From Erysipelothrix sp. HDW6A (GTDB lineage Bacteria; Bacillota_I; Bacilli_A; Erysipelotrichales; Erysipelotrichaceae), in NCBI RefSeq assembly GCF_011400295.1, contig NZ_CP049859.1:1116001-1180000 (forward strand): 64,000 nt of DNA. The letters are read 5' to 3'. Shown in pieces: positions 8,656 to 18,305 of the stretch (positions are counted from its first letter, which is position 1; every line of letters starts with the position of its first letter). The notes beneath the pieces are model-generated. The model was not told the origin of the DNA, did no database searches, and worked only from the letters and a program-made list of their open reading frames with translations. The translations under genes were made by a program, and so were the position numbers.

Positions 8656-9191
8656 GGATTGTAGCGGGAAAACACGGATCTCGTTCCTTAAAAACTTTAA
8701 GCGGTACAATTACTAGACCTACGTCAGATAAAATACGAGGTGGTATTTTTAGTAAAATAGGACCGTATTTCGAAGATGAGACTTTTCTCGATGTATTTGG
8801 TGGAAGTGGAGCAATGGCTTTGGAAGCTTTAAGTCGTGGCGCAAAATCAGTTACAGTATTTGAGAAAAATCCAAAAGCCTTTCAAGTTATCCGAGAAAAC
8901 ATTCAACAGCTAAAAGAAGAAGAAAATGTAACACTCTTAAGAGGTGATGCATTTCAACTGATTGATAGACTTAGCGGATCATTTGATATTGTATTTTTAG
9001 ATCCACCATATGGTTATGAAAAACTAATAGACGTTGTAGAAAAGATTGTCGTAACAAAATCAGTTAAAGACGATGGTATCATAATCATTGAGACTGATGG
9101 GAAACAAGAAATACCTGACACAATATGTGAATGGTCTTGCTATGATGTGAAAGATTACAAAACAACGTGTGTATATTATTTTAAAATGTAG
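8652..9191 (+). CDS. rsmD: 16S rRNA (guanine966-N2)-methyltransferase
   Basis: 179 aa. N-terminal MRIVAGKHGSRSLKT and TRPTSDKIRGGIF are the RsmD family start. Motif I is FLDVFGGSGAMALEALSRGA and the catalytic N-methyltransferase motif is DPPYGY. The enzyme methylates G966 of 16S rRNA on assembled 30S subunits. It is translationally coupled to ftsW by an ATGA overlap. In many Bacillota rsmD is followed by coaD, which is not the case here; a terminator and licD follow. Confidence 0.93.
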   Translation: MRIVAGKHGSRSLKTLSGTITRPTSDKIRGGIFSKIGPYFEDETFLDVFGGSGAMALEALSRGAKSVTVFEKNPKAFQVIRENIQQLKEEENVTLLRGDAFQLIDRLSGSFDIVFLDPPYGYEKLIDVVEKIVVTKSVKDDGIIIIETDGKQEIPDTICEWSCYDVKDYKTTCVYYFKM

Positions 9192-9227
9192 GGGTTGTAC
9201 TATTTATCTAATACAACCCTTTAATTT
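9190..9227 (+). terminator. Intrinsic terminator after rsmD
   Basis: An 8-bp stem (GGGTTGTA / TACAACCC) closes a 12-nt loop and is followed by TTTAATTT. It separates ftsW-rsmD from licD. Confidence 0.75.
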
Positions 9228-9290
9228 ACCCTGTGCTTTATGATAGAATTGAATTGTTGTAATTAAGTAAATTGTTTACAGAGGTGTAAA

Positions 9291-10091
9291 ATGACAGTGT
9301 TAAAAACAAGGGACGACGGAAGTGAAATCACACTTCGCGATGTTCAACTAAAAACATTAGAGATATTATTAGAGTTTGACCGTATTTGTAAAAAACATGA
9401 CATTGAGTATGCTTTATCATATGGAACAGCTTTAGGAGCAGTTCGTCATAGTGGTTTTATTCCATGGGATGATGATGTTGATGTCATGATGGATTACGAT
9501 AATTATGATAAGTTACTATCAATTCTAGATCAAGAAATGTCAGAAGACTATTATTATCATTGTATAGAAAATTGTAAAAAATATAATATATTGATTCCAA
9601 ACATGAAGTTCAGAATGAAAAATACTTTTGTTGAGGAACAAAATTACCTCCTTCGTAATAAATGTGAGGGGAATGGTCTTTTTATTGACGTATTTGTCTT
9701 TGACAGAGTATCGGAAAGTAAATTCAACTATTTTTCAACGCGAATTTTTACACTTTCGATGATGCCATTCTTAGTAATCATTGATAACTTAGGTTTTACT
9801 GCGTTTGGTTTAAAGAAAGCTTTTTCTAACTTTGCACGTCGTTATGCACGTAAACATAAAAATTCAAAATACAGTGCAGTGAATATGACATGGGTATTTG
9901 AGCCATTAAAAGATAGTAGAGTACCAAATGAAGTATTATTTCCTACTGTATTGATGGATTTCGAAGGTCATCAATTACCTATTCCAGCAAATTATAAAGA
10001 TTATTTAATTTCTATTTATGGTCCAAGCTACATGCAAGCACCGCCTGAGCATAAGAGGGAACCAAAGCATATTAAAGATATAGAAATTTAG
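9291..10091 (+). CDS. LicD family phosphotransferase
   Basis: 266 aa. The LicD nucleotidyltransferase-fold core is clear: SYGTALGAVRHSGFIPWDDDVDVMM, with the catalytic acidic cluster at D60-D61-D62 and D64, and a C-terminal YGPSYMQAPP segment typical of LicD proteins. LicD enzymes move phosphocholine (or a similar phospho-head group) from a CDP-activated donor to surface glycans. Phosphocholine on the capsule is a known feature of Erysipelothrix. No licA/licB/licC genes are adjacent, so the donor pathway must be elsewhere if this is a true phosphocholine transferase. RBS GAGGTG precedes the ATG. It is 8 nt from the P-type ATPase gene and probably co-transcribed. Confidence 0.82.
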   Translation: MTVLKTRDDGSEITLRDVQLKTLEILLEFDRICKKHDIEYALSYGTALGAVRHSGFIPWDDDVDVMMDYDNYDKLLSILDQEMSEDYYYHCIENCKKYNILIPNMKFRMKNTFVEEQNYLLRNKCEGNGLFIDVFVFDRVSESKFNYFSTRIFTLSMMPFLVIIDNLGFTAFGLKKAFSNFARRYARKHKNSKYSAVNMTWVFEPLKDSRVPNEVLFPTVLMDFEGHQLPIPANYKDYLISIYGPSYMQAPPEHKREPKHIKDIEI

Positions 10092-10099
10092 GAGAGGCT

Positions 10100-12433
10100 A
10101 TGAAAACTGATGTTAAAGGACTAACAACAGCTCAAGTTCAAGAACAAGTTCAGATTGGTAATACGAACTATGTTCCTAAACCAAAGAGTAAGAGTAGTCT
10201 TCAAATTATACTAGGACATACATTTAATTTATTTAACTTATACAATGTCATCATTGCATTCTTTTTAATATACGTAAAAGAATATCTTAGTATCTTCTTC
10301 CTAAACGTCATTGTGATGAATATTGGTATCCGATCTTTCCAAGAAATTAGAGCTAAGAAGACTGTTGAGAATCTAACGATATTAATATCTCAGGATACAA
10401 AGGTATTAAGAAATGGTGAGTTCACAACTATCGCAAGTGAAGATATTGTTCTGGGTGATGTTGTTTTATATCAAACTGGCGATCAGATTTCAGCCGATTC
10501 ACTTGTATTGACAGATGTTATTGAAGTCAATGAATCAAACTTAACCGGAGAGTCAGAACCTGTGATCAAATATCCAGGAGATTCTTTATTATCAGGAAGT
10601 TTTGTAACAAGTGGTTCTTGTCTCGCTCGAACAGAAAGAGTAGGAACACAAAGTTTTGCTCAAAAAATAACTGATGAGGCACGTAACTACGAACCTGTAG
10701 AATCAGAACTCATGAATATCTTCTTAAAAATAACGAGAATATGTACCACTGTTGTTTTACCTATTGGAATTATTCTTGTCTATCAATCCATGGGACTTAG
10801 AGGAAATACATTCCATGAAACTGTCTTAAAAACATCAACAGTTCTTTTATCGTTACTTCCAAAAGGACTTGTATTACTCACGAGTTTATCATTTGGAGTT
10901 TCGGTATATCGTTTAGCTAAGAAACGTACATTGGTTCAAGAAATATATAGTATCGAAGTGCTTTCGAAAGTTGATGTCATGTGTATTGATAAGACCGGCA
11001 CTTTAACCCAAGGTGAGATGAAAGTTAAAGATGTTATCTATCTTGATGAAGAGAAAAATGCAAAAAAAGATATTGCAGCTTATTTAGGTAATTCTAAAGA
11101 TGTAGATTCTACATCCCTTGCGATGAAAGCTTATTTTGATATTGATACGATTAAAACACCTCAGAACATTGTGCCATTCTCATCTGTAAGAAAATGGGGA
11201 TCAATGAGTTTTGAAGGTTTAGGAACCATTTATATTGGTGCTCCTGAGTTCTTAATTCAAGGCTATGAGTTGCCAAGACAAGCTCGTCACTACCAAGATG
11301 AAGGTGCACGTTTACTCTTGGTTGCGAAAACTGATGATGCGGTATTTGAACCGATTGTACCCAATACAATTCGTGCATTAGCGATTATTGTGATTTCAGA
11401 TACGATACGTCTGGATGTTATTCCAACTTTAAATTTCTTTAAAAATAACGAAGTTAATGTCAAAGTTATTTCAGGAGATAATATTAATACTTTAAGAGCT
11501 GTTGCCAGTCAAACTGGAGTTGTTAATGGTGATAAAGCAATTGATATTAGTGAAATGACAAGTGATGAAGATCTTGAGTACGCAGTGTTAAACTACAATG
11601 TTATTGGTCGAGCATCACCACATCAAAAACAACGTATGGTAAAACTACTTCAGAAAAATGGAGAAAGAGTTGCCATGGTTGGAGATGGGGTTAATGATGT
11701 TTTAGCCTTACGTTCTGCTGATTGCTCGATTGCTATGGGAGCAGGTTCAGGAGCAGCACGCCAGGCAGCACAGATTATTTTATTGGATAATGAGTTTAAA
11801 ACAATGGTTGATGTTGTTATGGAAGGTCGCTTAGTTACCAACAACATTTCACGATCAGCATCGATGTACTATCTAGGAACATTATTAACCTTTATGTTAT
11901 CGATCGTTTCTATAATCTTAAATACACCGTATCCCTTTGCACCGTTACAAGTATCCGTGATGAGTATGTTTGCCGAAGGTATGCCTTCATCATTTGTAAC
12001 TTTTGAAAACGATTATTCAAAACCTAAGGATGATGTATTGCCGAATATACTTCGCAATATTCTTCCAAATGCTACAGCAATGGCAATTATGTTTGTTGGG
12101 ATATTGAGTTTAAAAATGGATTTAAAAACAAGTTACACCATGATGTACTTTGTAACGACCTATCTATCATTTGCACTTGTTTACTTTGCATTTAAACCCA
12201 TGAATTGGAAACGTATTGGCGTACTTCTTGCAGCTGCAAGTAGTTTTGTGACTGTGTGTTTTATCTTCTATGAGCAACTATATTTGGTCTTGTTAAATCC
12301 ACGTGAGATTCAGATCACGGTTGTATTAATTGTAATTAGTACAGGAGTTCTTCTCTTGCTTAAGAAGTTCTATGCTTATGCAGTTACAGTGTTCTTTAAC
12401 AGAAGAATGAGAAGAAAAAAGAAAAAACAATGA
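10100..12433 (+). CDS. P-type cation-transporting ATPase
   Basis: 777 aa. The actuator motif is NLTGESEP, the phosphorylation motif is CIDKTGTLT (Asp297) and the hinge is MVGDGVNDVLALRSADCSIAMG. Hydrophobic pairs lie before and after the actuator domain, with about six at the C-terminus, and a basic tail ends in RRMRRKKKKQ. The M4 ion motif reads LLPKGLVLLTS in place of the PEGL of classical Ca2+/Mg2+ pumps. There is no N-terminal heavy-metal-binding domain and no CPC motif, so a heavy-metal exporter is unlikely. The ion is unknown; Ca2+, Mg2+ or another major cation is possible. It sits 8 nt after licD with its own RBS (AGGAGAGG). Confidence 0.85.
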   Translation: MKTDVKGLTTAQVQEQVQIGNTNYVPKPKSKSSLQIILGHTFNLFNLYNVIIAFFLIYVKEYLSIFFLNVIVMNIGIRSFQEIRAKKTVENLTILISQDTKVLRNGEFTTIASEDIVLGDVVLYQTGDQISADSLVLTDVIEVNESNLTGESEPVIKYPGDSLLSGSFVTSGSCLARTERVGTQSFAQKITDEARNYEPVESELMNIFLKITRICTTVVLPIGIILVYQSMGLRGNTFHETVLKTSTVLLSLLPKGLVLLTSLSFGVSVYRLAKKRTLVQEIYSIEVLSKVDVMCIDKTGTLTQGEMKVKDVIYLDEEKNAKKDIAAYLGNSKDVDSTSLAMKAYFDIDTIKTPQNIVPFSSVRKWGSMSFEGLGTIYIGAPEFLIQGYELPRQARHYQDEGARLLLVAKTDDAVFEPIVPNTIRALAIIVISDTIRLDVIPTLNFFKNNEVNVKVISGDNINTLRAVASQTGVVNGDKAIDISEMTSDEDLEYAVLNYNVIGRASPHQKQRMVKLLQKNGERVAMVGDGVNDVLALRSADCSIAMGAGSGAARQAAQIILLDNEFKTMVDVVMEGRLVTNNISRSASMYYLGTLLTFMLSIVSIILNTPYPFAPLQVSVMSMFAEGMPSSFVTFENDYSKPKDDVLPNILRNILPNATAMAIMFVGILSLKMDLKTSYTMMYFVTTYLSFALVYFAFKPMNWKRIGVLLAAASSFVTVCFIFYEQLYLVLLNPREIQITVVLIVISTGVLLLLKKFYAYAVTVFFNRRMRRKKKKQ

Positions 12434-12470
12434 AATTGATGTTTATGTTTTGTTAAAATAAGTTGAGCTA

Positions 12471-12479
12471 TGGTATTAT
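12471..12479 (+). promoter_or_regulatory. Probable extended -10 promoter element
   Basis: TGG-TATTAT matches an extended -10 (TGn-TATAAT). It lies 24 nt before the start of the 87-aa gene at 12503. The -35 region (TTGTTA at 12450-12455, 18-nt spacer) is weak. Confidence 0.45.
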
Positions 12480-12502
12480 GGTTTTAGAAAGTAGGTGCCA
12501 TA

Positions 12503-12766
12503 ATGACAAATAATAAAAAGATTTCTTTAGGTATTACTACATTAATTGGCGTCGGAGCTGCAATAGCTACTGTAGTTGTAGTTAAGAAAATAATGAATTC
12601 TGAAGCAATTACGAATCGACGTCGTGAGCGTGAAGCGGAAGCATTTTTACGCGAAAAATATGGAGATGATGTTTTAGTCGGAAAACGTATTGTCTTAGTA
12701 GATGAAAATGACACAATCACTAAAACAGATATTGCTAAAGATATCGTAAAGTATGAAATGCAATAA
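12503..12766 (+). CDS. Small single-pass membrane protein, function unknown
   Basis: 87 aa. Residues about 7-28 form a hydrophobic, Ala/Val-rich membrane segment (ISLGITTLIGVGAAIATVVVV). A basic, Glu-rich helix follows (RRREREAEAFLREKYGDD), then a short domain with ITKTDIAKDIVKYEMQ. I do not recognise the family. It has its own RBS (TAGGTG), probably its own extended -10 promoter, and a terminator immediately downstream, so it looks like an independent small gene between the P-type ATPase and mtnN. Confidence 0.65.
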   Translation: MTNNKKISLGITTLIGVGAAIATVVVVKKIMNSEAITNRRREREAEAFLREKYGDDVLVGKRIVLVDENDTITKTDIAKDIVKYEMQ

Positions 12767-12769
12767 GTG

Positions 12770-12804
12770 ATAGGCTAATTCGAGAGGATTAGCCTATTGT
12801 TCTA
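12770..12804 (+). terminator. Hairpin terminator after the small membrane protein gene
   Basis: A perfect 10-bp stem (ATAGGCTAAT / ATTAGCCTAT) with an 8-nt loop is followed by a weak T-rich tail (TGTTCTATTT). The tail is not ideal, so read-through into mtnN is possible. Confidence 0.65.
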
Positions 12805-12827
12805 TTTAATAAGAAAGTAGGGGAACA

Positions 12828-13508
12828 ATGTTAGGAATATTAGCTGCAAGTGAGAAAGAACTACAGCCATTACTTGATGTAATGGAAGTGCAAGAAACAA
12901 GAAATAAATCAATGCTGACGTTTTATCGAGGGGAAGTGAACGATAGTGAGCTTGTTTGTGTGTTTAGCGGCGTGTGTAAGGTGAATGCAGCTCTTGCGTG
13001 TCAATTGATGCTCGACGAGTTTAAACCAACGTCAGTCATTGTTGTAGGCGTTGCAGGGGCTATCTCAGAATCATTAGATATACTCGATACAGTATTAGCG
13101 AGCCAATTATCATACCATGATGTCGATAAAACAATACTTACTGAATATCATCCGTGGATGGAAACTCATTTTTTTAATGTAAATGAAGAACTAAGCCAAG
13201 AAATTTATGAAGCGAGTGAGAGCAAATATCCTCTTTATAAAGGATTAATAGTAACAGGTGAGCAGTTTATTGATCATGAAGGTAGAGATCAAATCGTAGC
13301 AACATATCATCCTTTAGCAGTTGATATGGAAACTGCCGCAGTTGCTCATGTATGTTATGTAAATGATGTTCCTTTTGCAGCAATTCGTACAATAAGTGAT
13401 ACTCCATTTAAGAGTGGGAATAGGGTGTTTAACGATAACTTAATCACTGCTTCAGAAAGAGCTGTTGCTGTCTTACTTAATTACATAAAATCCTTAGCAC
13501 AAAAATAA
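12828..13508 (+). CDS. mtnN: 5'-methylthioadenosine/S-adenosylhomocysteine nucleosidase
   Basis: 226 aa, standard length. The MTAN signatures are GVCKVNAALA near residue 48, VVGVAGAI, VTGEQFI, the VDMETAAVAHVC nucleoside-binding stretch and the catalytic Asp in RTISDTPF. The general-acid Glu corresponds to E11 in ASEKEL. The enzyme hydrolyses MTA and S-adenosylhomocysteine to adenine plus the thioribose products, recycling by-products of SAM use and feeding the LuxS/AI-2 route where present. RBS GTAGGGG precedes the ATG. The gene is followed by 211 bp holding the regulatory region of the heat-shock operon. Confidence 0.93.
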   Translation: MLGILAASEKELQPLLDVMEVQETRNKSMLTFYRGEVNDSELVCVFSGVCKVNAALACQLMLDEFKPTSVIVVGVAGAISESLDILDTVLASQLSYHDVDKTILTEYHPWMETHFFNVNEELSQEIYEASESKYPLYKGLIVTGEQFIDHEGRDQIVATYHPLAVDMETAAVAHVCYVNDVPFAAIRTISDTPFKSGNRVFNDNLITASERAVAVLLNYIKSLAQK

Positions 13509-13571
13509 TCCGTAGTTTTGTTAGTTCGTTTCAACAATAGTCGAAAACTAGCGGAATAAGTGCTTAGAATA

Positions 13572-13580
13572 TGATATAAT
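13572..13580 (+). promoter_or_regulatory. Possible distal (HrcA-independent) promoter of hrcA
   Basis: TGA-TATAAT is an extended -10 located about 65 nt upstream of the CIRCE-controlled promoter, without a good -35. An imperfect inverted repeat (13510-13554) lies just upstream, without a T-tract. A second start site outside the operator would give basal expression. Confidence 0.4.
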
Positions 13581-13630
13581 GATTAAGTTGGAATGAAATA
13601 TCTATAGATTAACAACTAAATGACAACCTT

Positions 13631-13657
13631 TTAGCACTTTGACCTTGACAGTGCTAA
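13631..13657 (+). promoter_or_regulatory. CIRCE operator (HrcA binding site)
   Basis: TTAGCACTT-N9-CAGTGCTAA matches the CIRCE inverted repeat TTAGCACTC-N9-GAGTGCTAA with one complementary change in each arm. The symmetry extends beyond the consensus to 16-bp arms (13623-13638 and 13650-13665). The right arm overlaps the -35 box and spacer of the hrcA promoter, so HrcA binding should block RNA polymerase. Confidence 0.93.
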
Positions 13658-13673
13658 AAGGTTGTTTTATAAT
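13645..13673 (+). promoter_or_regulatory. Sigma-A promoter of the hrcA-grpE-dnaK-dnaJ operon
   Basis: A perfect TTGACA (13645-13650), 17-nt spacer and TATAAT (13668-13673). The -35 and spacer are embedded in the CIRCE element. Confidence 0.92.
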
Positions 13674-13719
13674 ATACTCAGGACATTAAAGAGGGTCTAT
13701 TTGTTGGGAGGAAAAGCTT

Positions 13720-14757
13720 ATGTTGACACCGCGTAAAATTGAAATATTTAAAGCAATTGTCACTGAATTTATTGAATCAGCGGAACCTGTTGGTTCTAAC
13801 ACTCTGATTGAAAAATTCAATTTGCCATACTCTTCAGCAACAATCCGAAATGAAATGTCAGATTTAGAAAAACTTGGACTGATTGAGAAGACACATACAT
13901 CTTCAGGACGTGTTCCTTCTACCAAAGGGTATCACTTCTATGTGGAACATCTCATGGAAACAGAAGATAACCGTGCTGTTGAAAATGCAATTACACAAGT
14001 GTTCTCTGATCGTCGACTGGATATTGATGAAGCAATTCGTCAAAGTAGTGATATTATTTCTCACATGACGAATTTAACGACAGTAGTACTTGGACCTAGT
14101 GCAGGTGATCAAGTGTTACGGAGTGTCCAGCTTATTCCATTAAATGAGTTATCTGCTATGGCTGTCTTCGTTACTGAAGGTGGACATGCTGAGAATAGAA
14201 TCTTTAATTTTGAAGAGAAAATTTCAGTAGAAGATATCGAGCAATGTACTACAATCCTAAACGAAAGATTAAAAGGAACGCAGTTAAAAGACATTGTAGA
14301 AAAAATGGAAAGCTTAAGACCAATCTTGTCTGTTAAACTCCATCAATATGAAGTGTTGTTTGAAGCTTTTGTAGGTGCATTTATTAGATTTGCCCAAAGT
14401 GAAGTTTACTTAAGTGGTGAACGTAATATGCTCTACCAACCAGAGTTTGCAAACATCGACAAACTTCGACAACTAACAGAGATGCTTGAAGATAGTCAAA
14501 TGTGGCAAGAGTTATCGAAACGTCATGATAACTTACGCCTACAAAAATCAGCAAATAGTGAATTAATGTGGATTGACGATATGGCAGTAGTTTCTAGTAC
14601 ATTACGTCTAGAAGATGATTCAGAACATCAACTTATGGTTGTAGGTCCGAATCGTATGGAATACGGTCGTGTTGTATCCCTTATCAACTACGTTGCTACG
14701 ATGGTTGAAAAAGTGTATGGGAAAGGTGGTCAGGATGAGCGAAACGAAGAAGAATGA
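13720..14757 (+). CDS. hrcA: Heat-inducible transcription repressor HrcA
   Basis: 345 aa. The N-terminal winged helix (MLTPRKIEIFKAIVTEFIESAEPVG and SSATIRNEMSDLEKLGLIEKTHTSSGRVPS) is typical of HrcA, followed by the GAF-like domain and the C-terminal VVGPNRMEYGRVVSLINYV motif. HrcA represses its own operon and other CIRCE-bearing genes, and needs GroEL or a similar chaperone to stay active, which gives heat induction. RBS GGGAGG lies 8 nt before the ATG. Its 3' end overlaps grpE by 23 nt. Confidence 0.96.
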   Translation: MLTPRKIEIFKAIVTEFIESAEPVGSNTLIEKFNLPYSSATIRNEMSDLEKLGLIEKTHTSSGRVPSTKGYHFYVEHLMETEDNRAVENAITQVFSDRRLDIDEAIRQSSDIISHMTNLTTVVLGPSAGDQVLRSVQLIPLNELSAMAVFVTEGGHAENRIFNFEEKISVEDIEQCTTILNERLKGTQLKDIVEKMESLRPILSVKLHQYEVLFEAFVGAFIRFAQSEVYLSGERNMLYQPEFANIDKLRQLTEMLEDSQMWQELSKRHDNLRLQKSANSELMWIDDMAVVSSTLRLEDDSEHQLMVVGPNRMEYGRVVSLINYVATMVEKVYGKGGQDERNEEE

Positions 14758-15292
14758 AAATGTTGAAGAGATCCTTGAAGAAGTAGTAGAAGATACTGAA
14801 AATGTCTCAAGTGATCAAGAATCATCTGAAAAAGTGGTAGAACCAACTCAAGAAGATGAAGTTACTGCATTAAAAGCAGAAGTAGAAAAATTAAAAAACG
14901 AATACATTAAGGTGTTCGCAGACACCGAAAATTTAAAGAAACGTCTGCAACGTGAACATGAGCAAAGTACAAAATATCGCATTCAAAGTTTTGCGTTAAA
15001 TATTTTGCCAACAATCGACAACTTAGAGCGAGCACTTCAACAAAAAACAGATGATGAAGCATATCGTGAAGGTGTTGTAATGATTTATGATCAATTGATG
15101 GCCTCGCTAAAAGCAGAAGGTGTTGAAGCAATTGAAGCATTAAATAAACCTTTTGATCCAAATATCCATCAAGCGATGATGATGGAATCTGTAGAAGGTG
15201 TTGAACCCAATACAGTAATCGAAGAGTATCAAAAAGGTTATATGTTAAAAGATCGTATATTACGAGCAAGCTTAGTAAAAGTAAGTGAATAA
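14735..15292 (+). CDS. grpE: Nucleotide exchange factor GrpE
   Basis: 185 aa. An acidic, disordered N-terminus (EEILEEVVEDTENVSSDQ) precedes a long coiled coil (EVTALKAEVEKLKNEYIKVFADTENLKKRLQ-type) and the C-terminal beta domain (PFDPNIHQAMM, YQKGYMLKDRILRASLVKVSE). GrpE accelerates ADP release from DnaK. The ATG at 14735 is chosen because GAAAGGTGG precedes it and the sequence downstream starts the acidic GrpE N-terminus; upstream residues are out-of-frame hrcA sequence. It overlaps hrcA by 23 nt and precedes dnaK by 15 nt. Confidence 0.95.
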   Translation: MSETKKNENVEEILEEVVEDTENVSSDQESSEKVVEPTQEDEVTALKAEVEKLKNEYIKVFADTENLKKRLQREHEQSTKYRIQSFALNILPTIDNLERALQQKTDDEAYREGVVMIYDQLMASLKAEGVEAIEALNKPFDPNIHQAMMMESVEGVEPNTVIEEYQKGYMLKDRILRASLVKVSE

Positions 15293-15304
15293 AAGGAGAG
15301 ATAG

Positions 15305-17110
<1,806 letters not shown>

Positions 17111-17137
17111 TTTTAGTTCATCAGTGTGGAGGTAGAT

Positions 17138-18237
17138 ATGGCAAAAAAAGATTTTTATGAAGTTCTTGGAGTTAGCAAAAACGCAACTGACCAAGAAATA
17201 AAAAAAGCATATCGCCAACTCGCAAAGAAATATCACCCGGATGTTAATAAAGATCCGGGTTCTGATGCGAAGTTTAAGGAAGTACAAGAAGCTTACGATA
17301 TCTTATCTGACAAACAGAAACGTTCAAATTATGACCAATATGGTCATGCTGCCTTTGATCAAAATGCAGGATTTGGCGGTGCTGGTGGATTTGATGATTT
17401 TGGAGATATCTTTAGTTCTTTCTTTGGTGGTGGCTTTGGGGACAAACCCGTAGAGCAAATCCTAACGCTCCACGTCAAGGACAAGATCGTTTTATGTCCA
17501 TGAAGATTGATTTCATGGAAGCTGTCTTTGGTGCTGAGAAAACAGTTACTTTAAATGTCGATGAAGTATGTCATGTGTGTCATGGAACAGGTGCTTATAG
17601 CTCCAGTGATATTCATACATGTTCACGTTGTAATGGTACAGGTCAAACTGTTACTGAACAACGCACTCCATTTGGTACTTTCCAATCTGCAACTACATGT
17701 CCAGATTGTAAAGGTACAGGTAAGACAATTAGTCGTCACTGTGAAGAATGTCATGGTAAAGGATATACTACAAAACGTGTAAATGTTGACTTGAAAATAC
17801 CTGCTGGTATTTCATCAGGACAACAACTACGTGTAAGTGGTAAAGGAGAACGTGGAAGTAATGGTGGTTCAAACGGAGATCTCTATGTTGAGATAAACGT
17901 GACACCTCATAAATACTTTACACGTGATGGCAACAACATTCATATACAAGTACCATTGTCGATTGTTGATGCTACACTTGGAGCGGATATAGAAGTTCCA
18001 ACGGTTCATGGAGATGTTCTTCTGAACATTCCATCTGGAACACAACCGAATACAAAATTTAGAATGCGTGAAAAAGGTGTTAAAGATTTAAGAACGGGAC
18101 GAATGGGTGACCAATATGTCGAGATTAAACTTGAAGTACCTAAGAAAATATCGCGTGAAGAACGTGAATTATTTGAAAAATTACGCGATAAGAAAGGTGA
18201 AGGAGTCTTTGAACGTTTTAAAAATGCGTTTAAGTGA
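17138..18237 (+). pseudogene. dnaJ: Molecular chaperone DnaJ, frameshifted by one missing base
   Basis: Two overlapping frames encode one DnaJ of about 366 aa. The first holds the J domain ([23 protein letters not shown], with the HPD motif in KKYHPDVNK) and the Gly/Phe region ([15 protein letters not shown]). The second holds four CxxCxGxG zinc-finger repeats (CHVCHGTG, CSRCNGTG, CPDCKGTG, CEECHGKG) and the C-terminal substrate-binding domain. The frame breaks at the CCC run 17447-17449; one more C restores [19 protein letters not shown] chose the ATG at 17138 (RBS GGAGGT). As printed, the gene would yield a 121-residue J-domain fragment and possibly a separate C-terminal part from 17494. 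The same C-run signature breaks rnjA. Confidence 0.87.
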
Positions 18238-18265
18238 TGAGAGTCACTTTTCTTTCCAAAATCAA

Positions 18266-18292
18266 TTAGCACTCTTGTTCATTAACTGCTAA
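18266..18292 (+). promoter_or_regulatory. Imperfect CIRCE-like element before clpB
   Basis: TTAGCACTC-N9-AACTGCTAA has a perfect consensus left arm, the exact 9-nt spacer and 7 of 9 matches in the right arm. It ends just before the clpB RBS (CGGAGGTG). I see no convincing sigma-A promoter next to it, so it may be a diverged operator or act by roadblock or at the RNA level. Confidence 0.65.
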
Positions 18293-18305
18293 CGGAGGTG
18301 ATAGA

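Noticed and set aside
13510-13554. Intrinsic terminator after mtnN
   Set aside because: The inverted repeat CCG-TAGTTTTG / CGAAAACTA-GCGG has a long loop and no T-tract, so I mention it only as a possible structured element.
14907-15269. Long open frame antisense to grpE
   Set aside because: It mirrors the codon structure of grpE, has no family motifs and no RBS; treated as a shadow of the real gene.
17430-17500. Programmed -1 frameshifting in DnaJ
   Set aside because: The AAACCC context is not a canonical slippery site, and the same C-run signature occurs in rnjA, pointing to a common technical cause.
18238-18305. CtsR operator before clpB
   Set aside because: The direct heptad repeats of GGTCAAA type are not present between dnaJ and clpB.
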